Shown: piece by piece, positions 11,497-23,732 of the stretch
Position numbering within the stretch: position 1 is the stretch's first letter
How the letters are laid out: the number at the start of each line of letters is the position of its first letter
Made by a program: the position numbers and the translations under genes
DNA from: Rhizomucor pusillus
Taxonomy: Eukaryota; Mucoromycota; Mucoromycetes; Mucorales; Lichtheimiaceae
Direction: 5' to 3'
DNA: 64,000 nucleotides
NCBI GenBank assembly: GCA_900175165.2
Contig: FWWN02000533.1
Location: 1-64,000, forward strand
Notes under the pieces: generated by a model
The model's database searches: none
What the model was told of the DNA's origin: nothing
The model's input: the letters and a program-made list of their open reading frames with translations, nothing else

Positions 11497-13232
11497 TTAA
11501 CGCCAAGGATTATCATTATCCACTATATTCCAGTTGCGAGTATCTCGTTCAAAACGATGCGTACTATTGGTCGGTACTTGGTCGTTTCCATCAAGCCCAG
11601 CAAATCCGATATCACGCTGCTCTTCCGCCACCTTGCTGAAAAACGTCTCGTCGTCGTCATCAGGCCGATCACGTCTCACACTGCGCTGCTGATGCTTGTT
11701 GCCGTTCCAGCTCTCAATCAAGTCCGCGAAAGCTGATCGCTTGCAGGGATCGATTTCAGATAGCTTGACTTTTTGCTCGTTATTCTTCAATAGTGGTGAG
11801 CTGGTGGATGCTGTCCGCGTGAACAATGGGTCTATGGACGGTCCAAGAGATGACCATGGATTCAGCGGCTCGCTGAACATGATATCATTCACGGATGGTC
11901 GCGTCTGCTGGTGATGCGATGCGTACATGCCTGCAGGCGTGCTTATGGACGGTGTCATGGGAGGCCGGTCATCCAGCCTCAATGCATCGTTTGTGACAGA
12001 TGCCAAAATCTCAGGATCGTCGTACGTGGATGGTAATTTGTAACTAGGGGTATCAAAATGTACATCTTCTGCAAACGCTCGCGTTGCCTCGTCTTCTATT
12101 ACAACCGCTGGGATATTCTCTGGCGGCTCTTCTTCGTCATCCTCTTTCTCCTCTTCCTTTTGTCTTTCCTCTGCTGCTGCTACTTTTGCCAGCGGATTTC
12201 TCGGCTCGAGTTTCTGCTGCAATGCAGAATCAGCCGCTGGAGGTTGTCGTGGAGGAACAGGCGGTGGTGGAGCTTTGGTGCTCGTGCGTTTTGTAGTGGG
12301 TGCCCGGGCCGATGCCGTCGTCGTCGTCTCTGCAGGTGCACTGCTATTCTGATGTTGACGATCAATAGGCGAAGCCTGTCCCGAACCGGTTGGCGTCGAA
12401 GGTTTGCTTTTGATGAATCTGCTAAACAGCGATGATGTTCCCGTAGACCGGTTCGATTGGACTTGCGGCTCTGCATTGCTTGCACTCGCCGGCTCATTCT
12501 CTCTGCGCAGGTCGGGTGTAGATGAAGTTGATGCTGTAGGAGGAGGCGGAGGAGGAGCTGGTTTCCTGGGTGCAACGGGCGGTGGGGTCGGCTGGACAGG
12601 TTTGCGTTCTATATCGGATGCGGATGATCGCGTTGAAGTTGAAGATGCAGATGAAATTGATGGGCGCGCAGCAGCAGCAGCAGCAGCAGAAACCCCTTTG
12701 TTGCCGGAACGGCCAGGAGACAGCCCGCTGCCGCCACCACCAAACAATGCAACCTCATCATCGTCGCCAACGTTCCTCAAGCTCGAAGAAGCCGAAGCAC
12801 GCAAACTGGCGCTCTTCTTGCCATTAAATATGCCATTCCCTCCTAGCTTTGATACATCAATGTCTCCAAAGATACTGCCCGAGTGTGAACTCGCTCCATT
12901 CGTCATTCGCTTGGCGTTCAACCGCGGCGAACCGGACGCAGCACTCGAGGTCTCAAAAAGCGATGAAGGCGAACTCGGCCGACTGTTCCGTGCCGAAAGT
13001 GGGTCCGTTGGCGTTGCTCGCCCACTTGACCGTCCAGTTGCCGAGCTTCCAAAGAGAGGGTCATCTGATGCAATCGAGGTGGACGATGCATTTAGCGGGT
13101 CTGTATTTCGCCAAGTTAAAATAGCGAAAAAGAAGCGTGTTCAGTCTAATGAATAGCGTGATTGTATAGAAATCCCTTACCATCGCCAAATAAATGGCTG
13201 TGCTTCATTCTTTGTTTCGATTTGAACGACAT
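11497..13232 (-). CDS. long disordered protein with DPL/DPLF motifs, adaptor-like
   Basis: Two exons: 13181-13232 encodes MSFKSKQRMKHSHLFGD and 11497-13100 the rest; the 80-nt intron has donor GATG|GTAAGG and acceptor ATACAG|ACCC. The protein (about 550 residues) has no globular domain I recognise. It has DPL-type motifs near the N-terminus (DDPLNA, DDPLFG, TDPLSA) and one later (IDPLFTR), proline-rich stretches (APPPPVPPRQPP, APPPPPP-like) suited to SH3 binding, an acidic centre, and ends in DNPWR. Short DP[FLW] motifs are known ligands of AP-2 ear domains, so an endocytic accessory role is possible, but this is inference. It neighbours the coiled-coil gene in the same orientation. Confidence 0.7.
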
Positions 13233-13454
13233 TTGCACCAATGGATAAAAAGGTTTACTGTGATGGACAAGAAAGGGAAATGCGCTTTGACCACGTTACA
13301 GCAATAATGTCGGCAATTGAAGATTTCCGCAATCTTTGCACTGCTTTTTTGGAGGATAATGTACAATACATGGGAACAAAAAGGGAGAAAGTTTGAGAGT
13401 TTCTATACCAGAGGAGAAATAATCAAAAGGGAAGAGCAGTGGAGGGAGCAAAAA

Positions 13455-15634
13455 TTACAACTTGGCTTGAGGTTGGAGTTCAGTGGACAAGAGTGCGCCA
13501 AGTTCAACAGCAGCATCTTCAAGGCATTGCTTGAAGTGGTGAGTACCATTGACATATTTCTTGCCATGGACTTCCAGGTCCTTGACGCTGGCAACGTTGA
13601 AGTGAAGCGAGTTGTTCTTGATCATGTAAGCACAGCCAAAACCATCATTGACAACCTGACCCCATCCGTAGCCATCAAAGTACTCTGAGGAAAGTTGGGA
13701 GGTTGACAGGTACCAGTGGGACGAGTATGCATAGGTAGGGTCGGTGAACAAAGCGGGGACAGGCTCGTCAGGCTTGAGACACTTCTTCAAACCGAACAAG
13801 TGACGATCAACGCCGTGTGCATTCACGCACTGACCCATGTAGGCACCCTGTTGCTTGATAGCCTTGCGGAATGCAGCAATTTTCTGTTCGTTGGAAGCAG
13901 AGGATTCCATGGTCTTGACAAATTCGACAGATTCGGAGCTGACAGTACGTGAAGTTTCGGTACGTCCAAGCTGGAACTTGCGGGTTTGAGCGGATTCATA
14001 GGTGGGACGGCTAGTTCCAAACATCTTGTAGTATGCGAGCTGGATGACCATCTGAGCAAAACCGTCAGGGGAGGCCTTGAATTTCTTGATCAAGTTCTTG
14101 CCAAAGCCTTGGAAGGCCAAAACGGTCAGGTCATGGCCAGCAATCAGCTTTTCAAAGCGTGCTTCAGCGTCCTTGACGATCTGATCGATTTGAGCATTCA
14201 CGTGAAATTTAAGTTCCTCTGGCTCCGGAAGGCTGTTGTTTGCCTGAACTTCTTCGACCTTGCTCTTGGCAACACTGTTATTTGTTCGTTCCCAGTTAGC
14301 ATAATTATGAAGGCAAGGACTCTAAGAAAAAGGTATATATTCCAACTCACATATCGCATACGAATTCGTTCAAGCGGCAGGTAGCTGTACCATCCATCAT
14401 GGCGTGCTGTAAGGCAACGAAATATTAGCATCCAAAAATGCCATGTGTGCTGATCTCCATTCTATCTTACTTCTCCCATGAAACCGGCCTTGCCATTTTC
14501 AAAGATGATGAACTGGCAGGGCTTATCGAAGAAACGGTTCCGGCCATCTCCGTGCCAGCATGCGCGGGAGCTTTCGTCACGTGTAACTGGGGAAGAGTCA
14601 TCCAAGCAGACAACAAAGGAAGCGGACTCGATCTTGTCCAAAAGCGCCTTATTTTGGGGATGAGCAGCCAACAAAGTTTGACGGTTCTAGAAGCAGCAAA
14701 GGTCAGTTTAATAACTTGTACAAATACTTCTCACGGTAAGCGAGAGTAACTCACCTCTGTCCAGTTGTCGCGGTTGTCGGCGGTCAAGACACCAAGAGGA
14801 ACGCCTTTGCTGTATCCAGCAGCGTCGATAATGCGTTGGAACTGGTACTCGAGTTCACCGGTGGACAACTGGCGACCATTGTGAACGGTATCAACAATGT
14901 AAAACTTATTCTTGCGAATGACCACAATGTGAGTATTCTTGACAGGATCGTACATGGTGTTCACGTCAGATGGCTTTTGTGGTACTCTGCAGTTGTTGAA
15001 CATGTATTTATAACGATCCATGCACAAAGGCTCGCCCTTGGCATATTCAGGCTCAAGAGTGTTCCTGCATATCACAAATCAATGCACTGTTTTCAATTCC
15101 CTTTCTTTGTTGATGCTTACTCTACGATCTGCTTTTTGAACTGAAGAGCAGCGGTGGTGACGGCAGCAGCGCGCTTAGCCGGCAATCTGCGCAATTTGTC
15201 GTCCTTGTAAACGTAAAAGTAGCTGACGTATACAACAACGGGATCGCGATAGCCGAGATAGGCAGCATCCAACCACCAGTCATCAAGCCAGTTGAGAACC
15301 TTGGGATCGTTCGCCTTGGCCAGCAACCGCTGCTGCAATTTCTCGGCCACACCGCTGGAGACAAACTCCTTGACAGCAGCCTCGGTGCGCTTATATTCTT
15401 GCTCGCTCAAAAGCGGCTTGACAGTCATGAGATACTTGGGCAAAGTCTCCTCGAGCTTAGGAACAGGCAAACGAGGGAGATTCGCCTGGTACCTCAACAT
15501 GGGTCCGGGTGCATTGGGATCTACGGGAGTCTTTGGGCCCTTCTTCGCTGCTGGTCGTGCTTGCTGCTGGCGTTGTATGTCAGTGTATATGCGTTTCCCT
15601 TAAATGGTTCGAAACTTATACTCACGGAGGACAT
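13455..15634 (-). CDS. CAT2: carnitine O-acetyltransferase
   Basis: Transfers acetyl groups between CoA and carnitine. Exons give LPRLPVPKLEETLPKYL, the DDWWLDAAYLGYRDPVV block, the catalytic-histidine segment GEHAMMDGT, TETSRTVSS, HGVDRHLFGL, STSQLSSEYFDGYGWG and a C-terminus ending AKL, all family signatures in the usual order and at the usual length. AKL is a PTS1 peroxisomal signal, and yeast Cat2 ends the same way. The chosen start (ATG ending at 15634) is a 9-nt first exon, MSS, followed by a 59-nt intron (15567-15625). An in-frame ATG 36 codons upstream (15742), with no stop between, could give a longer, organelle-targeted form. The gene lies downstream of the carnitine carrier on the same strand. 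Confidence 0.95.
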
Positions 15635-16610
15635 TGTGGAAGAATTCGGGAAAGAGTACAGAAAAAGAGAGAGAAAGTGTGAAAGAGGTGCTTCGGTCGT
15701 GTTGGGGTAAGAAAGGCGGGCAGGAAAGTTCTCCACACGCATATCGCCCAACTTCCGGATATTGAATTTTTCCTGGAGTGTCAGCAGAAATGGGATACTC
15801 GAAACCCGTTTTGTCAGCAAAATTATACCTTTCGTATTCCCACAGCGGCGTCTCGGTTGCTATGCTCGTTTCTTTTGGTCATTTTAAGTTACTCTTATCT
15901 TCGAAACCCTTTTGGCTTGCTCCGTATCCACTGCGAAGAGCAAAGCAAACTGGCGATGCACTGCTACAAAGTATTTTCTTGCCACACTGCCCGTTTGAAT
16001 GGAACTAGCTCTCAATACTTGCAGCTCCCCGCCCTGACGACAATTGACGCTCCGGTTTCCAGTGCAACCACCTTGTCAAAACGGTCGCATAGCTCTCAAA
16101 GATGGACAGGGAGGAGGGATTACGTGAGATCGACGCATACATCATCGACTTCAACGTTCGCTCTTTACATTCTGTGTATATAATTGCTTAAGAAGGATTC
16201 GATTAGCAAACAAGTCTTCATGTATAAACCGTCTACTATTGCTCCGTAATTATTCCTTTCATATGATGCATTATCTTTGAACTCAAATCCACGATGACTC
16301 TCGTCGTGCATACATTTTGAAACGCATAAAAAAAATAAAAGTTTACATCGAGCTTCCGTTTGCAAAGAGATAAGCGATATTTAAAGTGAAGGGAGAAAAT
16401 TATACAAGTCACACGATGGGACGGGAAGAAGACGGCAAAGAAAGAAGAGCGCTTGTATACACGAAGTTCCCTGTGTACATTGTAGATATATGTGTATATA
16501 CGTCTGTGTGTGTGTATATGGTGGTGCGTGAGAGAAAGATTGCGCCTTTTAGAGGGTAGTCTATACTTTTACACGATGGGGCTCTGATGGGCTATAATCG
16601 GTTACCGCAT
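15635..16610. promoter_or_regulatory. carnitine acetyltransferase promoter and carrier 3' region
   Basis: About 975 bases between the carnitine acetyltransferase start and the carrier stop. The first 108 bases upstream of the start are an open in-frame extension of the acetyltransferase. Further on are a pyrimidine-rich tract and a (TG)n/(TA)n stretch near 16490-16520, which is downstream of the carrier gene. I see no further gene. Confidence 0.5.
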
Positions 16611-17703
16611 TTAGAAGAGCTTATCCATGAGCTTTGTCGAGTATTCGACGCCCAAGAAAGTGGCTGCGTTTGCCGGGAAAGCTCTCAGCATGGCGGGACC
16701 GAGACCTCTAAAGAGGGCGCTTGCACCATCGGCCTTGATAGTCTTTCTAAGACAGTCGAGCAAACCGCTGTAAGTGCCGGCGGGAGCAGACTGGAGACGA
16801 GACTTCAAAACATCGGGAGGAATAGCGATGGTCCACATGGCAACACCGGCCATACCACCAGCGAACAAGACAGCACCGGGGTTGAGTGCTTCAGGGCCTG
16901 CACCGGCAGGAGTCAAGGCCTTCTTGATCAACTCGTAAGCAACAAAGTAAGCGGCTGAGCCAGGGGAATCACGGAGCAGAGTAGCACCAGTGCCACGGAA
17001 GATGGAGCGTACACCACCCTCCTTGTACAAGTGTTTCACAACGTCGAGCGGTCCCTTGTACTTTTGCTCACCACCTTGTCCCTGGATCTGCATCAAGACC
17101 TTGACGCGTTCGGATGGTGCCATCAGCATGGTCGTTGGCACTGCCGAGAATGCACCGGCAAAGGTTGTTTCGGCCAGCGACATGGGAGCCTTTGCATTCT
17201 CTTCGCTGCGGGTCAGATAGACAATCTTCTTGCCCAAATCGTACGACTAGATAGGGGAGAGAAAGAGGTGAATTTCACGATGCATATCAAACATACTGGA
17301 AATCTATCCCTCGTACCCAAAAGCTGACTGCAAAGATAGGAGTAATACTAGCCAGTGGAGTGGCCATACCGCGATACAAGCCGAAGACACCGTCCTTGGC
17401 AATGATTTGCTTGAAACAGTCGAAAGTGTTCTTGTAAAGACCGTGCGATGTTTGGAGGCGGACCTTGACCAAGTCAAAAGGTTGGCTGTCAGAGTGAAAT
17501 GATATGTGAGATCTCTTAAACTTATACACTTTAAATAACACGCTTAATCCTTACCCAACCAAAACGGAGGCCATACCACCGAAACCACCGGCCAAGAAGG
17601 ACTTGACAGAGGATGCGGTAGAGGAGGTAGGCTTGGGAGCGACGGTAGGCTCTTCCTTGACGATAGGAGCAGGGACGGGTGAAGCGACTTGCTCGGCCGA
17701 CAT
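16611..17703 (-). CDS. CRC1: mitochondrial carnitine/acylcarnitine carrier
   Basis: Inner-membrane exchanger of acylcarnitine for carnitine, mitochondrial carrier family. Three repeats are visible: QPFDLVKVRLQT, APSERVKVLMQIQ and PPDVLKSRLQS, each followed by the family's glycine-containing helix pattern, with GLYRGM, IFRGTGATLLRD and LFRGLGPAMLRAFPANAATF. The second-repeat APSERVK and the FPANA stretch are typical of the carnitine/acylcarnitine subfamily rather than other carriers. Three exons; the 5' exon encodes a Pro/Ala-rich N-terminus from MSAEQVASP, then FLAGGFGGMASVLVG, with splicing into QPFDL. About 310 residues, normal length. It sits directly upstream of carnitine acetyltransferase in the same orientation. 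Confidence 0.95.
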
Positions 17704-17974
17704 GATACGAGAAAAGTGTGGGGTAAAAGGGAGGAAAGAAAGGAAAGAAAGTTCAGGGCCGAGATGGGCGGAAACAAAAAAGATCTCGCTGTTCTTGCTG
17801 AATCACCAACATTGTGTTGTTTGATGAATGCGGAGTGACAAATTGCATAGGCTCATGTGAAACGAAACGATCTCAAACGTTACCACGCACTTGCCATATT
17901 CAGAATCTTAACTGGATCCCCAAAAAGATCTTGAATATTCATCATCACTTTTTACGTTATCGTCGCTTTGCTTC

Positions 17975-20900
17975 CTAGTGCTTTTTTATTACTTGTTGGT
18001 TGTTGTCATCGCTGTCACTGCTGTTATATCCCGTCGCATGCGAAGCACCGCCCCACCAATTTGACGGCAGCAGGGACATTTTGCTTCCTCCTCCTTCAGA
18101 CTCTGCCATCTTTTGCCTCGTACGTCGTGCATAGCTGAGGTCTCGGTAGAGACACTCCACAGCTGTCTTGACTCCATTTTCCTGAGCAGAAATAGATGCA
18201 ATCGTTGGTATTTAAAGCAACTCATATATGTATATAATCGGCATACTTACTCTACGGATTTCCTCTCCCAAAGCATGTGCTTTGGAAATAATGACATTGT
18301 TGCGGCTAATGCTTTTCAAAGCCTCTGCAAGCTTGGTAACAGTCAATTTTTGAATGCAGACACCAACCCCTAGTTCTTCAAGGCGTTGACCCCAGAATCG
18401 TTGATCGCCGAAGAATGGCTTGATAATTGTCGGTAATCCGGCGCGCAGTCCGGCTGCCGTGGTTCCTGCACCTCCGTGGTGAACTACGCCGTGTATCCGA
18501 GGAAATAGCCAATCATGCGGTACAGAATCCAAACTGTAGATTGTGCCAGGATAACGTTCCAGCATTTTACTGCTTTCGACGTCTGTCGCTGAATCGCCCT
18601 TCATCCTCGAGGACCAGCCTTTGCAGATAATTGCACGCACGCCTGCTTGCTGCACGGCTTCTATAATGACAGCACTCATAGCTTCCGGATCTGGCACAAT
18701 GATCGATCCAAATCCAATGTAAATAATAGGCCGTTCGTCTTTTGCCTCCAAAAACTTTATAAAATTGTCGTCTGGTTTCCAGTTCGTATGCGGATTATCC
18801 AAGAACCAGTAACCGGTAACATGGACATAGTCCGGCCAGTCTTTTGGTGGCGGCAGTACGGTGGGACTAAATGAATAAATATGCGGGACACGCCACAGTT
18901 CAAGTCGTTCGAGTGACGTCGCTGGTAGCTGCAGAGTCTGCCTTCGAAATCGGTTGATATATTTTGCTGTGCCTGTCCACAATGCTGTATCAATCATGAC
19001 ATAGGTCATATCGTTATACAAAAGTCTTCCTCGGGTATAATTTTGCATCGCGAATGGATGCGAGAAGCGCGTCGTTCGCGTCCACGGGAAAGGCATCGAT
19101 CGAAAATAAGGTATCTCTGACATATGGCATACATATCAACATATTATTCCTTGACGATTGGTACAGTTTTCTAGCTTACCTAGCTTTTCTGCCATGTGGA
19201 TGCCAACCATTGCGCTGGGACTTTCGATAAGCACGTCAGTGCCTTGGCAAGCCTCCCAAGCAGTCTTTAACAATGCTTCGAACCAGGTGTAAAACTGAAT
19301 CGTGTTAATTTCCCTTTCAAGCAAGTATAAATAGCGACGTGGTCTACTTACGAATTTCATACCATCTTTGATGAAGGAATACGACAGAAAGCCGTTGTCG
19401 ATACAAAGTTTCTAAACAGAAAAGTAAACTGAATGAGCATATATGACTTAACAGTTGACTACATTGCTAACTTACCATAAGCTCCCCTGGATCACCGCCT
19501 ATAGATCGAAATTCAATACCGTGCTCTTCTATCCAGTTTTGATATTCGCCATGAGATGCTATACGGCAGCGATGCCCTTCCTTTTGCAGTTGCTTGCATA
19601 GAGCGATATAAGGCTGCACGTCACCGCGTGAACCGATTGTTAAACATGTGATATGCAAAGATTTCGGTGTTAAGGTCTGCGTGGCCGGCTCGACAGCTGG
19701 TATCGATGATAGTAACGGAGGTCCCTCTAAGTCTACAGTCAGTGTGTGCTATTCCATACCAAGGCACGATGGTCGTACATACCGTATTCCATTGGAGGAA
19801 GCACATGCTCGGTTGAGCTGGCTAAAATGTCACTTAGAACGACAGAGACAGAAGCAGTATCCATACTTTAATAAACGTGTATGTCAGCAAACCACAAAAC
19901 TACATAAATATATACACGAGCTTACTCTTTTCTTTTCTCGACGCTTCCGTGGTTGTCAGTCAGGAGATAGAACAAGGTATAGCAGCGATCGCGCGCTGTA
20001 ACTGCGGAAAATTCAAAGTATATCTAGATTGCCCTGTTAACAACAAAGTTTCCTTGAAAACATGTCGTGATCGCATTTACCTCTTCTTGAAGATCTTTTG
20101 CAATCAAACCAATACCATGCAGCAAGTAGTAACCACGACTTTTGAGTCGTCGCACGTTTGTAATATCACCGAGTGGTATAATAAGCTACAAGTTAAAGAG
20201 ATCGTTAGTTAATGTAAGCATAGCTCAATCGTTTGTCTTGGCGTACCCGTTGCCGTCCGGCAAGGACTTTGGAGTGGAAGCAGATATAATTATCGGTAAA
20301 ATATAATCGACCAGGATACGGAAGCGTCCTCCACAGGGAAGAAGAAAACGCTGCATAAATATACTTTAGAATTATGAAACGTAGCAATGTAACATCGATA
20401 CCTACACCCGATAACGCTTTCTGAATCACCTAGCATAGGGAAGTATTTTTTCAGCTCATTGTTTAAACTTTGCTGCTTTTTCAGATCGTGCTCATCGTCT
20501 GTAGTTGTGTTAATATCCTCTCCTTTGAAATTCTCCTGCTCCATCAAAGGGTCATGCAGCTTTTTGCTGATCCACCAGCTATTAGAAACTTGCTTTGAAG
20601 GTTTCGGTACCGGCGGTAAATCTGATGATCTCGTATCATGATGTTCTTCAGATAGTCCACTGCTCGGCAGCTGCTTCCTCGCCTGTTTGATGATGCCGGT
20701 TAGGCTCCCTGTGCGATGATGTTTCGATTTAGAGTTGTCGTCATCTCTTGGTGGATTTTTCGAAGGTTGTTCCTTTGTGTTCTGGGCCGCAGAAAGTCCT
20801 AAAGACTGACGTGCAAGTTGTTTCAAGGAGGCCGTCGATGAGCTTCGGAATCTGCCCGTTTTCTTGAGCGGCTCTTTGAGTTGTTCAGACGCGACTGAAA

Positions 20901-22694
20901 GTAAATCCTATTTACATGCATGATCAATTTAGTTCTCGATAAAAATTCCCCAAGGCAGCTGTCGCAAAGTATTACCTCGCCTTGATCGGTTGCGATGGAC
21001 GGAGTGGATACAGGGGACGTCGGTACTGATTTTATAGATTGCTGCTGTGACGATAACCATCCAAAAGACCATGAATGTCGCTTAGATTTCTCATCGGATG
21101 GAGCCGTTAATGTATCATTGTTTCTTTCTGAAAAAGTGTCGGAAGGTGCTAAGGACGAGGCGGGTGGTTTTGCATGTGACACGTCGTTAGCCACCTCTGT
21201 TGTGATGGCTGGCACTTGCCGTTGTCGCTCACGCCTGCTGCCGTCCCAGAACATCGCTTTTGGATTGGTAATGGCGCCAACGAGCATAGCTGACACTGCA
21301 GATGATGTGTTGCCTAGAACGTTATCAGAGCTCTCGAATGCACTAACATCCACGCTGCCATCCTCAGAAGATTTGATGGTATCACTTCTTTCACGAGTTT
21401 CGACTTGGGTTTGTCCTTGATTGCGCATTGCTACGATTTTGCCGTATGCAACATCAATATCAGGGAAGAATGCAAAGTAGTACTATGTGCCAAGCGTCAT
21501 TAATAACTAGGTCTTTTCAATCTCCATGCATACAAACCTCGTCTTGTCCATCAAATTCGCTAGCATCTGCTATGCGAATTCGCAAATATTCGGCAAAGCT
21601 GAATGCCACTGCCTTATTTACTTGAGCCATTTTATTGAATGGTAATACAATCCGTACACTCTTTCCAGTATTGCGGGCCATAAACGCAGCTCTTTGAAGT
21701 TCATCCAACCTTTTCGGCATGTTAACATATTTTTTTGTACATCAAACATTATTGATACCTACCATTCCTTTTGAGAAATCTCAGAGTCAGCAGTCAAGTT
21801 CCATTTGGAACGATCTGTCGTGATCTGAAAGCCGTTTCGTCTGCTTCTCGAAGCTCTGATGTCGATAACATGTTTCAAATCTATGCTGTCCAATGGAGCA
21901 TATCTTTCTTCAGCTGACTCGTACCACGATAGCACATGATTTCGAAGTTCAAAAAAATAGCGAAAGGATCTGGGCGAAGCTCGATGGTTTTTCTTGGATA
22001 GATAGCCAGTCTTTTGTGGTCCTTTCTATTTTCAAGCTCAACAAAAAGAGGGAATAAAAGCTGCTAGACTGATATACCTACCTCTTTCTCCGGTAAAGAT
22101 GCAAAGAAGCATACACTGGTATCTGTTACATACATCCAACCTGGCAGAGTCACCAATCGAACCAAATAGCATGGAAATTCTAAAACTCAGAGTAGTTTAA
22201 TTAATTCTCATCTACTGTATAAAAAACTCGCAGTAATCTCGACGAACCTGCATGGATACGTTCACTTGCTGGCAATTCAAACATGTGTCGAATCTTCTCC
22301 TCTACAAGAGAACGCTTTTCCACATTATCAATGTCCTCTTTGTCGTCTTCTTCGTCATCCTCGTCGCTCTGACAGTTGTCATCGTGAATATTCTTCGAGA
22401 TGGCAACCATTCCTCCAGGTGTTGCTTGTTTGGAATCCTCATTGTCAGGAGGTTCACATTTTTTAAATGGACGGGGATCCATGCGTTCAATTGACATTTC
22501 TGAATAACTGCGTTCAAGCGGAAGGAAGCGCCGAGGGATCTTGGAGGAGGACTTTATAGATTGGGCTCCGTCGTCGATCTCGGCAGCCACCGTCTCGGCA
22601 CTCTTGGCCTCGGTGTCACTTGTCCCAATTGTTTTCGGGGTTGCTTCCGGCGTTTCAGCGGATAAAGTTACGTGATCACTTGCAACCGAGCTGT
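17975..22694 (-). CDS. ATG26: sterol 3-beta-glucosyltransferase, Atg26/Ugt51 type
   Basis: Makes sterol glucosides from UDP-glucose; in some yeasts it is needed for pexophagy. Domain order follows the family: acidic Ser-rich N-terminus; a GRAM region ([17 protein letters not shown] and a [12 protein letters not shown] segment near 22100); a PH-like part with [20 protein letters not shown] and [14 protein letters not shown]; a long disordered linker; a second GRAM ([20 protein letters not shown]); then the catalytic domain with [52 protein letters not shown], the UDP-sugar signature [20 protein letters not shown], and [12 protein letters not shown]. The tail [19 protein letters not shown] is typical. 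More than ten exons. The in-frame coding is supported up to about 22694; the initiating exon is uncertain, and a candidate lies at 22884-23006. Confidence 0.9.
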
Positions 22695-22883
22695 CTACTC
22701 ACCACTGACGTAAGACGCAATTGAAACTCCAGACAACTCTTAAAGTAATGTGCAATCATGTACGTACCTTGCTGCTGACAAGATAAGTGCATAGAAGAAA
22801 ACCAATGAAAAATATGAACGCAATCAATACTTCATGGCCTTTGAAATCGGGAAAGCGGGAATACTCCCTGAAAGGCACTATAC

Positions 22884-23006
22884 CTTGCTCGTCGCTAAGA
22901 AAGCACGAGTGGACGGTTCTTGTTGCTCATTATTCCGCCTGTCAATCCCAGAATCGCCGCCATTCCTTTCCTTTGAGCGTTCAGTGATCGGTGAGTTCGA
23001 TGCCAT
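22884..23006 (-). CDS. candidate first exon of the sterol glucosyltransferase
   Basis: An ATG ending at 23006 begins 41 codons rich in Ser, Glu and Arg (MASNSPITERSKERNGG at its start), then GTATAG at a possible donor. I could not join it in frame to the next supported exon with a clear GT-AG pair. In another frame, about 22770-22860 could encode a strongly hydrophobic stretch (LIAFIFFIGFLLCTYLV) followed by a good donor AAG|GTACGT, so this region may instead be a separate small membrane-protein gene. Confidence 0.35.
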
Positions 23007-23732
23007 GGTCACATGCAATGATAAGAAGATGAAAGAAGGAAAATGATAAGCTGCAGTTCGGATTGGACTGGGACAAGTACAAAAAGTGACATATCGCTCG
23101 CTCTCCTCCGGTTGTCAATTCTTCCGCCCTGTCGGATGATCTTCATGACCGGAAAAGAAACAGGAGCAGTTTCCCGGGAATACACACACAGTACTCGTAT
23201 CCTCAGATGTCATCTATATTCCCTCAAAGAAACTTCAATCTACATAAACCTTAATTCATGGGTCATTCGATAGTCAAGAGGTATCTAACCTGTTCAAGAT
23301 GACGCAGTAAGCATTCTTCGGTGTTCCACGAGTAGAACGACATTGTTTTCGATGCTAGCGGGCCGTCGTTGCCGATTATATGGATTATGCGAAGATCGTC
23401 TGTTGGAGGATTCAAAACCTATCAGCGTTGTTGTTGCACCATTCATTCTCGTGCCAAAAAGGTTGCGCAAATTGCAACACATTCACGAAGAATAGCATTA
23501 GTGATATTTTGGTGTGAATGATCGTAGGCCTTTCCTTAAAAAGCATGTAAAAGAGTATGCATCTGCTCAGGACAAATAGGCGGCCTGAGATCTTCGGTCT
23601 GAAACGAACGCTGGTCTGATTCAATGTATCTCGCAGGAACAAGTGAAAAAAAAAGAGACCAGACAGGATTCCGTCCCTGTTTATTCCTCGTTCTTTTTTT
23701 ATACGTACTCCATCCTTTTTTAACTACAAGCG
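23007..23732. promoter_or_regulatory. divergent intergenic region, sterol glucosyltransferase / NELF-A-like gene
   Basis: About 725 bases between two outward-reading starts. It contains poly-A/T and pyrimidine runs just before the plus-strand ATG at 23733, and short open frames without recognisable content. No specific regulatory element stands out. Confidence 0.45.

Noticed and set aside
12404..13156. 250-codon plus-strand open frame
   Set aside because: Antisense to the disordered DPL protein; Gly/Asp bias mirrors the proline and serine codons of the real gene.
15743..15820. still longer carnitine acetyltransferase start at 15820
   Set aside because: The codon is TTG; only the ATG at 15742 is a usable upstream start.
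13455..23006. secondary-metabolite gene cluster
   Set aside because: The co-oriented genes are primary metabolism and membrane enzymes; no synthase, P450 or cluster regulator is present.
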